Shown: in pieces, positions 1 to 5,300 of the stretch
Layout of the letters: each line of letters opens with the position of its first letter
How positions within the stretch are numbered: the first letter of the stretch is position 1
Assembly (NCBI GenBank): GCA_929200485.1
Contig: CAKMZU010000202.1
Location: 1 to 6,591 of the forward strand
Length of the DNA stretch: 6,591 nucleotides
Direction of reading: 5' to 3'
Source of the DNA: an uncultured Gammaproteobacteria bacterium
GTDB lineage: Bacteria > Pseudomonadota > Gammaproteobacteria > Pseudomonadales > DT-91
Translations under genes and position numbers: made by a program
Notes under the pieces: generated by a model
What the model saw: the letters and a program-made list of their open reading frames with translations, nothing else
The model's database searches: none
Told to the model about the DNA's origin: nothing

Positions 1-54
1 GCCAATGAAGAGCCATCAGCCAATGAAGAGCCATCAGCCAATGAAGAGCCATCA
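1..54. repeat. 18-bp tandem repeat, three perfect copies, in hvfC
   Basis: The unit gccaatgaagagccatca occurs three times head to tail with no mismatch, at 1-18, 19-36 and 37-54. It may continue beyond the window. The unit is a multiple of three, so gain or loss of copies would change the length of the HvfC linker (DGSSLA per unit on the minus strand) without shifting the frame. Perfect identity suggests recent expansion by replication slippage. Confidence 0.95.
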
Positions 55-152
55 GAAGATTGAGCACCTCCTTGTTTTGGAATGTCGGCTGTAGTTTGTC
101 GAGACCTGAGCGCCTGACAAAATTCCTTTTGGATTTCATTGAGAGTGGGCAT
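1..152 (-). CDS. hvfC: HvfC/BufC-family RiPP maturation protein (DUF2063), N-terminal fragment
   Basis: Partial gene running off the left edge; 50 complete codons are visible, beginning MPTLNEIQKEFCQALRSR. This resembles the usual DUF2063 opening, a short amphipathic helix of the type 'L-x-x-Q-x-x-F-x-x-A-L'. DUF2063 proteins act with the MNIO enzyme, supplying precursor recognition so that the peptide's cysteines can be modified. The ATG lies 4 bp after the hvfB stop, and AAAGGA sits 9 nt upstream inside the hvfB end, so the two are very likely co-translated. From about residue 34 the protein holds three identical DGSSLA units encoded by a perfect 18-bp repeat, which looks like an expanded flexible linker. 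The plus-strand reading of the repeat (ANEEPS units, stop at 61-63) is a shadow. The identification rests on the N-terminal helix and, mainly, on position after hvfB. Confidence 0.8.
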   Translation of the reverse strand, partial: MPTLNEIQKEFCQALRSRQTTADIPKQGGAQSSDGSSLADGSSLADGSSL

Positions 153-156
153 GTGT

Positions 157-1005
157 TTACGTCCTTTCGTTTTTATTGGTATTCAGGCCGTTTTTATGCA
201 TTTCCTGGAGTGATTTGATGGTCTCAATTTCAAGCATTAACTGCGTTGAATCCGGAATGTTAAAGTCTCTTTCAAGTAATGTGGGTTTATTGCCAATCTT
301 GTTGTAGGTGTATTCCAAAAGTGCCCACACAGGATCAATAACATCTGAGCCATGGGTGTCTATGATGAAGCCATTGTCTTCTCTAAAGTGACCGGCAACA
401 TGAATATAGGGGATGGATTCGCAGCGCATCTCATCAATAAAGGCCAATGGGTCATATTGATGGTTTTGACTGTTCACATACACATTATTGACATCCAGTA
501 GCAGGTCACAGCGACTCTCAGCCAGAACCGCCTTGATAAATTCGGCTTCTGTCATGGATTTTTCGGGCACAGAATAATAAGACACATTTTCAATGGCGAT
601 TCTGCGTTCTAATCGATCCTGTACTTCTCGAATACGCGAACTGACATGTTTGATGGCTTCGTCGGTGAAAGGCAAGGGAAGCAAATCATACAAATGACCC
701 TGATGGGAACAATAACTTAAATGCTCGCTGTAAAAAGCGACATTAAAATCATCTAAAAACTGTTTGATATCTGTAATAAGTTGGGTATCTAAAGGGTCGG
801 TACTACCGATAGATAAGGATAAACCATGGCAAACAAGTGGTGTGCGACTAACGATCGACTTAAGTGACTCTCCCCATTGCCCACCGATGCCAATCCAGTT
901 TTCTGGGGCAACTTCATAGAAATCGGGTGATACCTTTGCGGATTCTGCATCCTGTAACAGCTCTCGCCGCAGACCCAGGCCTGCGCCTTCTGGTTTTCTT
1001 ATCAT
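157..1005 (-). CDS. hvfB: HvfB/BufB-family MNIO (DUF692) RiPP peptide maturase
   Basis: A 282-residue cytoplasmic enzyme of the multinuclear non-heme iron oxidative (MNIO, DUF692) family, a TIM-barrel fold that uses iron and oxygen to modify peptide cysteines. Numbered from the ATG at 1005, visible family motifs are GLGLR (9-13), FYEVAPENW (29-37), HGLSLSIG (from H60), SEHLSY (E94, H95), IENVSYY (E139, N140), LLLDVNNVYVN (D171), HVAGH (H202, H206), DTHG (D216, H218) and LLERD (E245). The His, Asp and Glu in these motifs are the expected iron ligands. The frame stays open to a TTG at 1035, adding 10 residues. The ATG is preferred because relatives begin shortly before GLGLR, but neither start has a good ribosome-binding site. 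The gene follows the EGKCG precursor and ends 4 bp before hvfC, the order expected of an hvf/buf operon. Known relatives convert EGKCG or similar cysteines to oxazolone/thioamide or thiooxazole groups; which is made here cannot be read from sequence. Confidence 0.93.
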   Translation of the reverse strand: MIRKPEGAGLGLRRELLQDAESAKVSPDFYEVAPENWIGIGGQWGESLKSIVSRTPLVCHGLSLSIGSTDPLDTQLITDIKQFLDDFNVAFYSEHLSYCSHQGHLYDLLPLPFTDEAIKHVSSRIREVQDRLERRIAIENVSYYSVPEKSMTEAEFIKAVLAESRCDLLLDVNNVYVNSQNHQYDPLAFIDEMRCESIPYIHVAGHFREDNGFIIDTHGSDVIDPVWALLEYTYNKIGNKPTLLERDFNIPDSTQLMLEIETIKSLQEMHKNGLNTNKNERT

Positions 1006-1043
1006 GGTTTGATCGTTATGGTGTTGTTCTAACAAAAGATGGC

Positions 1044-1064
1044 TGCCTCAGAAATTCTGAGGCA
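1044..1064 (-). promoter_or_regulatory. Hairpin between hvfA and hvfB (attenuator, partial terminator or mRNA stabiliser)
   Basis: A perfect 21-bp palindrome: TGCCTCAGAA on each side of one central base, forming about a 9-bp stem with a 3-nt loop. It begins 9 nt after the hvfA stop codon. On the minus strand it is followed by GCCATCTTTTG, so the T run is short and starts a few bases late. This suits a leaky terminator or a 3' end that protects the hvfA message, allowing far more precursor than enzyme. It may also bear on hvfB start choice, since it lies only 9 bp upstream of the TTG alternative start. The structure is plain; the function is inferred. Confidence 0.65.
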
Positions 1065-1073
1065 GGGATAACA

Positions 1074-1343
1074 TTAGCCGCCGCACTTGCCTTCCGATCC
1101 TTTCTTTTTCTCGCCACACTTACCTTCACCGCATTTGCCTTCAGCTTCAGTTTTAAGGGTTTTGGTCTCACCGCATTTGCCTTCACCACATTTACCTTCT
1201 TTGCCTTTACTTTCAAGTGTTGCGTAGCCTGCAATTTCGTTCATAGTGAATGGGTTGCTTGATGGAACATCACTCATCGCAAGTGGTGATGAAAGTAGAG
1301 TAGCGGCAGTGAGTGCTAAGGCACTTTTATTTTTAATGCTCAT
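1074..1343 (-). CDS. hvfA: HvfA/BufA-type secreted RiPP metallophore precursor with five EGKCG motifs
   Basis: An 89-residue precursor. Residues 1-24 form a signal peptide: a Lys-containing start, hydrophobic ALALTAATLLSSPLA, and likely cleavage after A-M-S24. A short spacer containing NPFTMNEIAGYATLES (30-45) follows, probably the recognition segment for the partner proteins. The rest is a Lys/Glu/Gly-rich tail with five cysteines, all in KCG: EGKCGEGKCGE at 49-59, the same again at 68-78, and EGKCGG at the C-terminus. EGKCG is the hallmark of the HvfA family, whose cysteines are modified by HvfB-HvfC and which binds copper; related bufferins act as periplasmic metal buffers. AGGA lies 7 nt before the ATG at 1343. 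It is first in the operon, followed by a hairpin and then hvfB. Copper as the ligand is carried over from the family. The long plus-strand and second minus-strand frames here are shadows of the repeats. Confidence 0.92.
   Translation of the reverse strand: MSIKNKSALALTAATLLSSPLAMSDVPSSNPFTMNEIAGYATLESKGKEGKCGEGKCGETKTLKTEAEGKCGEGKCGEKKKGSEGKCGG
1080..1199 (-). repeat. Repeated EGKCG coding units in hvfA
   Basis: Two 33-bp blocks (1167-1199 and 1110-1142) encode the same 11 residues, EGKCGEGKCGE, and a single unit encoding EGKCG lies at 1080-1094. Codons differ between copies, for example TGC and TGT for Cys, so the repeat is held at protein level rather than being a fresh duplication. Spacers are TKTLKTEA and KKKGS. 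Confidence 0.85.
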
Positions 1344-1387
1344 GGTTATTCCTGTTTTCTGTCGTTTGTTATCGTTTATTTTGTTTG

Positions 1388-1416
1388 TAGATAGTGGCCA
1401 GTAGGCCGCTGGTCAA
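1388..1416 (-). promoter_or_regulatory. Candidate promoter for the hvf operon
   Basis: On the minus strand TTGACC (1411-1416) is separated by exactly 17 bp from TATCTA (1388-1393), 45 nt before the hvfA ATG. The -35 matches five of six consensus bases; the -10 matches only three, so a weak, activated or alternative-sigma promoter is possible. The spacer holds an inverted repeat GGCC-TACT-GGCC (1394-1410), which could be an operator. Related bufferin operons are induced by copper through alternative sigma factors, but nothing here identifies the regulator. Confidence 0.35.
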
Positions 1417-1487
1417 CGATTGATGAAAGCTATTCTGCAATGGTCGGGATAAAAAATAAACGCCCTTAACGCGGTTTTTGTTGGCGA

Positions 1488-1516
1488 TGATAAGATTTGT
1501 GATCAGTTGATAAGAT
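1488..1516. repeat. Spaced direct repeat TGATAAGAT upstream of hvfA
   Basis: TGATAAGAT occurs at 1488-1496 and again at 1508-1516, a 20-bp period or about two helical turns, with the palindrome TGATCA in the spacer. It lies 145-173 nt upstream of the hvfA start and about 90 nt upstream of the symporter terminator tail. It could be a pair of sites for a dimeric regulator, but chance in A/T-rich DNA is not excluded. Confidence 0.3.
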
Positions 1517-1604
1517 AAAAAGGAATAAGGCCTTACTATGAAAATTCTTTGCCTTTGGACTGTAACATTTTGGTATTCGATTTTATAAAAGAGTTTGAAT
1601 CAGA

Positions 1605-1635
1605 AAATATTACGGAAGCCGACAGGCTTCCGTAA
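1605..1635 (-). terminator. Rho-independent terminator of the symporter gene
   Basis: Reading the minus strand, an 11-bp perfect stem (TTACGGAAGCC with GGCTTCCGTAA) around a 4-nt loop starts 12 nt after the symporter stop codon. It runs into TATTTTC. The T-rich side is on the minus strand only, so it stops transcription from the symporter and insulates the hvf operon. Confidence 0.88.
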
Positions 1636-1647
1636 CAGGAGGGAAAT

Positions 1648-2928
1648 CTAAACCAGCTTGGTTTTCTCACCTTCAGATCGTGCGATGTAAACAGCACAGA
1701 CGGAATCACCAAAGATGTTTACCGCTGTGCGCATCATGTCAAGAAGTCGGTCGGTGACCAATAATAAACCAATGCCATCAAGGGGTAAGCCAATGACGGT
1801 CAAAATAACCGAAATCGCCACAAGGCTTGCCGCAGGCACACCAGCCACACCGACAGAGGTCAGTAAAGCAGTAATCACAATAGTAAACTGTTGCAAAAAC
1901 GATAGGTCTAAGCCATATGCCTGAGCGATAAACATGGCTGCCACGCATTCATACAAGGCAGTACCATTCATATTCACTGTGGCACCGAGCGGAAGTACAA
2001 AGGAAGTCACTTTATTGGAAACCCCTGCATCCTTTTCAACCGCTTCAATGGTTAATGGCAAGGTTGCCGATGAAGAGGCGGTTGAAAAAGCCATCAACAT
2101 GACAGGGTTCATGATTCTATAGTGTTTTATTGGATTAACTTTTGCCGTAAATTTAAGGACTAGAGCCATTGTGCCAAAGGTGTGAATAATCAGAGCCAGA
2201 AATACGCAAAGGAAAAACCAAAGAAGTGGCCCGAATATATCCAGACCTGTGGATAAAATTGTCTTAGCAACTAAGGCAAACACACCAATAGGTGCAAACT
2301 TCATGATAAACATCGTCATATGCATCATGACTTCAAAAATACCCTGCCAAAAACCAATTTGAGTATCGTGCTGTTCTTCCTTGATTCGTGTAATGAAAAA
2401 ACCAAAGAGCATAGCAAAGACAATCAAACCTAACATCTGGCCATCGGCCGCTGCAGAAATAATGTTCGGGGGAACCATACGCAAGAAAATATCAAACAAT
2501 CCCGTCATGGATTGACTGCTTTGAGTGATGGTATCGAGTTTTTGGGTTAAGGCATCAGAGTCGGTGTGAAAATGCAATTCTTGTCCCGCAGGCTTTCCGT
2601 CGATTAAACCCGGTTGGAATAAATTTACGAGTAATAAGCCGATTAAGATAGCCAGCAAACTGGTAATTAAGTAGAAAAGCAGCGTTTTAATACCAAGGCG
2701 GCCAATGTTTTCGCCTCGACCGATACTGGCAACCCCACAGATGATTGATGAAAAAACGAGCGGAATGACTAACATTTTTAAGGCATTAAGAAATAAGTCG
2801 CCAACAAAATTTAAAAAGCTCATGAGTTCGTTATGTAGTGCATGCTCAGGATTGTTGAATAGCATGCCTACCATAACTGCTAAAACGATGGCGATAAGTA
2901 TCTGCCAGTGAAGGGCGAGTTTTGTCAT
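1648..2928 (-). CDS. Dicarboxylate/amino acid:cation symporter (glutamate/aspartate type)
   Basis: A full-length 426-residue inner-membrane carrier of the DAACS (SDF) family, which imports acidic amino acids or C4-dicarboxylates with Na+ or H+. Hydrophobic segments run the whole length, with a hydrophilic loop at about 106-140. The transport core is complete: FSTASSSATLP (281-291) is the serine-rich tip of hairpin 1; NMNGT (319-323) is the cation-binding NMDGT-type motif with Asp replaced by Asn; VGVAGVPAAS (359-368) is hairpin 2; and D393, D397, R400, T401, N404 and D408 match the GltPh series D390, D394, R397, T398, N401 and D405. That D-x2-RT-x2-N pattern favours glutamate or aspartate over plain dicarboxylates such as those of DctA. 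The ATG at 2928 is preceded by AGAGAG, a weak but well-spaced ribosome-binding site. It appears monocistronic, with its own terminator. Confidence 0.93.
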   Translation of the reverse strand: MTKLALHWQILIAIVLAVMVGMLFNNPEHALHNELMSFLNFVGDLFLNALKMLVIPLVFSSIICGVASIGRGENIGRLGIKTLLFYLITSLLAILIGLLLVNLFQPGLIDGKPAGQELHFHTDSDALTQKLDTITQSSQSMTGLFDIFLRMVPPNIISAAADGQMLGLIVFAMLFGFFITRIKEEQHDTQIGFWQGIFEVMMHMTMFIMKFAPIGVFALVAKTILSTGLDIFGPLLWFFLCVFLALIIHTFGTMALVLKFTAKVNPIKHYRIMNPVMLMAFSTASSSATLPLTIEAVEKDAGVSNKVTSFVLPLGATVNMNGTALYECVAAMFIAQAYGLDLSFLQQFTIVITALLTSVGVAGVPAASLVAISVILTVIGLPLDGIGLLLVTDRLLDMMRTAVNIFGDSVCAVYIARSEGEKTKLV

Positions 2929-3035
2929 ATTAATCTCTCTATGATTATAGGCTATCCATAAGTTAAATAGACGCTTTATTTCTAACGAAAAAGTTGCATA
3001 TTAAGGTTGGAAACCAATTTTAACAAATTAGATGC

Positions 3036-4139
3036 CTAGATTGTTAGTTGTTCAATATCTTCCTCGCGCTTGGTATCCAGTGGTTGTTGATGTATTTTAC
3101 TTTCTGACCAGTTTATCGTCTTTAAATCTAACATGCGCAGACGGCGATTGTGCTCCGTCCAATAATAATAGTGTCGATTACTCAAATCTGCGACAACACT
3201 CCACTGGGTAGTGCTAACATAAAGGTGATTGATATCCCCTTCACGTACCAGGCCTTTAGGTATATCAAAATTGTCTAGCGTATGGATAGCGTACTTTACA
3301 GCCTCTTTGGCAGAGGTTAATTGTGTGACGGTGTGTGTCATAGCAAAGGCACGAACAAATCGAGAAGGGGACATGAAATCACCAGGTATTCCGAACATAT
3401 TGCTGCCACCGCTCAAGGGATCCAGGTTTAACTTTTCATAGTGATATGTGATTCTCCGCCCGGACTGAAGCGCTTTTAAATTTAAGGTTGTGTAATTTCT
3501 TAAATTCAGAACATGCCAGTCATAACTTGGTGCATTGGTTAACACTCGAGCGACATTATCATGAATGACAAGTTCTTTTTCTATGTATTCAATAATAATA
3601 GATTCGCCGCGTTGGTCAGTGACAACTAGATGTAGAGGTACAGGAGCGTCAAGCTCTTTTTCTGCATGTTTGTTATAGACGACGCGTATCGATGGCAGTT
3701 TATTCTTTACCTTATTGACGTCATCAAAATTGCCGAGAATATAACCTGCCAAATCGACATTGCTGATACTATGGTTATCTAAAGAAAGCTCTCTATCCTG
3801 ATATTGAGCAAACTCAGGAAAATATAAAACCCCAACGGACAGCCCCCGTTCATTCATCCCATCAGTTGCATAAGGAAGAGTACCTGATGTGATAGCGACG
3901 AAACCATATTTGTTATTCCAGCGCATGCCTTTGGAATCTTTGGTTAAAAAGGAGGTAAAAGGCTGATCCCGGGGGACGACAGTTAATTGAGACTTCAGGT
4001 CAAATGCGCCCCATTCCATTGTTCGGCCGTAAACAGGTTTTTCGTTAATGGTTTTAAGAACAAAGCTTGTGCAAGCACTACTGTATTGACCAAAATTAAT
4101 GCAAAGAAAAAGTAAAAAAAAACGTAATAAAATCTGCAT
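3036..4139 (-). CDS. Exported choloylglycine hydrolase / penicillin V acylase-family amidase (Ntn hydrolase)
   Basis: A 367-residue linear amide C-N hydrolase of the choloylglycine hydrolase (CBAH) family. The start is set at the ATG at 4139, with AAGGA 7 nt upstream; the frame extends to 4205 but has no ribosome-binding site there and would bury the signal peptide. Residues 1-22 (MQILLRFFLLFLC to YSSA) are a signal peptide, and cleavage would expose Cys23 as the N-terminal nucleophile of the mature enzyme, placing it in the periplasm or outside. Other catalytic positions are R39 (GRTMEW), N96 (DGMNERGL), N202 (LTNAPSYDW) and R260 (SPSRFVRA). The position of the usual Asp is Glu42. Family members cleave bile-salt conjugates, penicillin V or N-acyl homoserine lactones; the substrate cannot be chosen here. 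It lies 90 bp after the secreted-protein gene on the same strand with no clear terminator between. Confidence 0.92.
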   Translation of the reverse strand: MQILLRFFLLFLCINFGQYSSACTSFVLKTINEKPVYGRTMEWGAFDLKSQLTVVPRDQPFTSFLTKDSKGMRWNNKYGFVAITSGTLPYATDGMNERGLSVGVLYFPEFAQYQDRELSLDNHSISNVDLAGYILGNFDDVNKVKNKLPSIRVVYNKHAEKELDAPVPLHLVVTDQRGESIIIEYIEKELVIHDNVARVLTNAPSYDWHVLNLRNYTTLNLKALQSGRRITYHYEKLNLDPLSGGSNMFGIPGDFMSPSRFVRAFAMTHTVTQLTSAKEAVKYAIHTLDNFDIPKGLVREGDINHLYVSTTQWSVVADLSNRHYYYWTEHNRRLRMLDLKTINWSESKIHQQPLDTKREEDIEQLTI

Positions 4140-4229
4140 TGATTCATCCTTAATAATGACTATCGTTCGCAAGAATAAATAAGTTTGCCGATTTTCTAAG
4201 GTCATAATGTAAAAACCGCCAACAGATAA

Positions 4230-4646
4230 TTAATTAATTTCGATTACTTCAGTGCTGCCATATTTTATATGAATAATATGATCATCATCTTTTTTGATGT
4301 GAGTGTAGGCTCCACCAGCTAAAGCTTTATACCATTGAACTTCTGCTTTGCGGTTTATCGACCCCCAATTTTGAATAATAGAGAAATCCTGATGGCTATG
4401 CCGCCAGCCACAAGAGGTAAAGAAGCCCGATTTGTAATTGATCTTGACAGTTCGTTGTTCGTTATATGACAAAGTAAAGTCATGTGGAGAGGTTGATTTA
4501 ACACAGTAATTATCCGTTGCCCGAATCCGAACTGAGCTGCCTGCAGCCCCATTGAAAAAACTCAATGTATAAGATCCACTCAGTGCTTGATTTGGAATGA
4601 AAAATACGCTCGAAAGGACAATGTAAATAAAGAAAACTTTTTTCAC
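4230..4646 (-). CDS. Small secreted protein of unknown function (intact paralog)
   Basis: A 138-residue protein that I do not recognise. It begins at GTG with AGGCAGG just upstream; the alignment of its MKKVFF start with the ATG-started MKKIFL of the neighbouring paralog supports the start. Residues 1-23 are a signal peptide (hydrophobic VFFIYIVLSSVFFIP, cleavage near ALS|GS). The mature part of about 115 residues alternates hydrophobic and polar residues as in a beta-sandwich. It has two cysteines (C48, C79) that could form a disulfide and ends in a Lys/Asp/His-rich strand around KKDDDHIIHIKYG (118-130). It is homologous to the broken gene at 4935-5226 and is followed on the same strand by the exported amidase. 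A periplasmic or secreted role is inferred; no enzymatic motif was seen. Confidence 0.8.
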   Translation of the reverse strand: MKKVFFIYIVLSSVFFIPNQALSGSYTLSFFNGAAGSSVRIRATDNYCVKSTSPHDFTLSYNEQRTVKINYKSGFFTSCGWRHSHQDFSIIQNWGSINRKAEVQWYKALAGGAYTHIKKDDDHIIHIKYGSTEVIEIN

Positions 4647-4674
4647 GGCCTGCCTGCTTTATGTTATACATTCA

Positions 4675-4712
4675 ATGGTTAGGTTAAATGCTGATCAAAA
4701 GGTTCATTAATG
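4675..4712 (-). promoter_or_regulatory. Conserved upstream block, copy 1 (putative promoter/operator)
   Basis: This 38-bp stretch, 29-66 nt before the GTG of the intact secreted-protein gene, matches 5263-5300 upstream of the broken paralog at about 32 of 38 positions, with all differences being transitions. The core includes CATTAATGAACCTTT and TGATCA on the minus strand. Flanking DNA between block and start is much less conserved, so the block was probably kept for function. No strong sigma-70 hexamer pair was found within it. Confidence 0.6.
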
Positions 4713-4934
4713 GGTTGAAGACAAAACGTGTGAAGCCTTTGTGTTGCTGCCCAAAACCTAGGAGGGTGTTCTTGGACACCCTCCTAGGGAAAGCAAAAGA
4801 AAAAAGCAGAGAAAAACCGGTAGAAAACCCAAGTTAATAAACAACAGCATTCGCTATATAAAATGCATAGTTGTGTAATGGTAAATCGATTAATGGCCTA
4901 TGTGTACTTCAATTGGAGGGTGACGGTGGTTATG
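4713..4934. other. Gap between the two secreted-protein loci
   Basis: It contains the strong minus-strand terminator at 4753-4788 and, between that and the pseudogene, about 145 bp of A/T-rich DNA with T runs on the minus strand. No gene or RNA was recognised there. Confidence 0.5.
4753..4788 (-). terminator. Rho-independent terminator downstream of the broken paralog
   Basis: A perfect 13-bp stem (CCTAGGAGGGTGT paired with ACACCCTCCTAGG) and 6-nt loop are followed on the minus strand by TTTTGG. It lies about 150 nt after the end of the pseudogene remnant. The T run is on the minus strand only. It separates transcription of the broken copy from the intact copy. Confidence 0.75.
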
Positions 4935-5226
4935 TTAGGTTTGCTTTACTTTAATGATTTTATGATCATCTTTTCTGACACGCATCGCTTGTGACCATCC
5001 TGCGTATTTGTACCATTGAATGTGTGCGGTTTTCGTTTGAGGATAAATTAAAATTTTTGGGAGAAATGGAGTTGATACAGTAGAAATCCTTTGCTGCCTT
5101 AACTTGTACCTGAGAGTTGTCGGGCCCAGTATTTGAAAAAATCACATGAGTGGACCCGGCTACTGCCGATTTATTGAATAAAACGATACTTGAGACGATC
5201 ATGAAAAATAAGAATATTTTTTTCAT
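4935..5226 (-). pseudogene. Broken paralog of the small secreted protein (internal out-of-frame deletion)
   Basis: The ATG at 5226 opens an 86-codon frame (stop at 4966) with a clear signal peptide ending SAVA|GS. Its first 68 residues align with the intact neighbour: MKK start, GS after cleavage, YC-x2-S-x-SP, F-x-LS-x-NE-x-RT. After N-E-N-R-T the frame turns to unrelated residues (HSMVQIRRMVTSDACQKR). Reading one base over from about 5028 restores the family C-terminus, AHIQWYKYAGW then RKDDHKIIKVK, ending at TAA 4937-4935, which matches AEVQWYK and KKDDDHIIHIK in the intact copy. About 107 nt (some 35 codons, including the second cysteine) are missing. The truncated 86-residue product could still be made and exported, but the fold is probably lost. 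Confidence 0.85.
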
Positions 5227-5262
5227 GATCTTTATCTATCTGACTCTGATTGCCCATTTCCT

Positions 5263-5300
5263 ATGATCAGGTCAAATATTGATCGAAAGGTTCATTAATG
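5263..5300 (-). promoter_or_regulatory. Conserved upstream block, copy 2 (putative promoter/operator)
   Basis: Partner of the block at 4675-4712, here 37-74 nt before the pseudogene ATG, nearly the same distance as at the intact gene. It carries CATTAATGAACCTTT, then CGATCAATATTTGACC and TGATCA on the minus strand. It remains well preserved although its gene is broken, which fits a recent inactivation. Confidence 0.6.

Larger units (their letters stand above)
1344..1609. other. Intergenic region upstream of hvfA
   Basis: This gap holds the control region of the hvf operon on its left and the terminator tail of the symporter gene on its right. Seen within it are a candidate promoter at 1388-1416, a spaced direct repeat at 1488-1516, and a weak hairpin around 1458-1476 (AAACGC pairing imperfectly with GCGGTTT) next to A/T runs. 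No convincing gene or tRNA was found. A 16-codon plus-strand frame at 1538-1588 is not accepted as a gene. Confidence 0.6.

Noticed and set aside
1..63. Plus-strand C-terminal frame of ANEEPS repeats ending at TGA 61-63.
   Set aside because: The minus strand reads a proper hvfC start with a ribosome-binding site directly after hvfB; the plus frame is the repeat read backwards.
1016..1234. Minus-strand frame of 72 codons rich in Lys, Ala and Val.
   Set aside because: It is an out-of-frame reading of hvfA; the annotated frame has a signal peptide, ribosome-binding site and family motif.
864..1262. Plus-strand frame of 132 codons rich in Phe, Ala and Thr.
   Set aside because: It is antisense to hvfA and the hvfB start; its pattern is the complement of the EGKCG repeats.
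1538..1588. Plus-strand 16-codon frame (MKILCLWTVTFWYSIL) with AAGG 7 nt upstream.
   Set aside because: Very short, no family, no clear promoter; a chance start in A/T-rich intergenic DNA is more likely.
2944..2949. Perfect TATAAT on the minus strand just before the symporter gene.
   Set aside because: Transcription would begin only about 9 nt before the ATG and cut into the ribosome-binding site, and no -35 is present at 16-18 bp.
3003..3022. Small inverted repeat TTGG-AAA-CCAA followed by TTTT after the amidase gene.
   Set aside because: The stem is only 4 bp and the T run is on the plus strand, opposite to the amidase, so it is not convincing as its terminator.
4140..4205. Longer N-terminus for the amidase, starting at ATG 4205.
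   Set aside because: No ribosome-binding site, and it would place 22 extra residues before a clear signal peptide; the ATG at 4139 has AAGGA at good spacing.
4881..4897. Possible third copy of the upstream block (gattaatggc similarity).
   Set aside because: Only about 8 bases match and there is no gene at the right distance.
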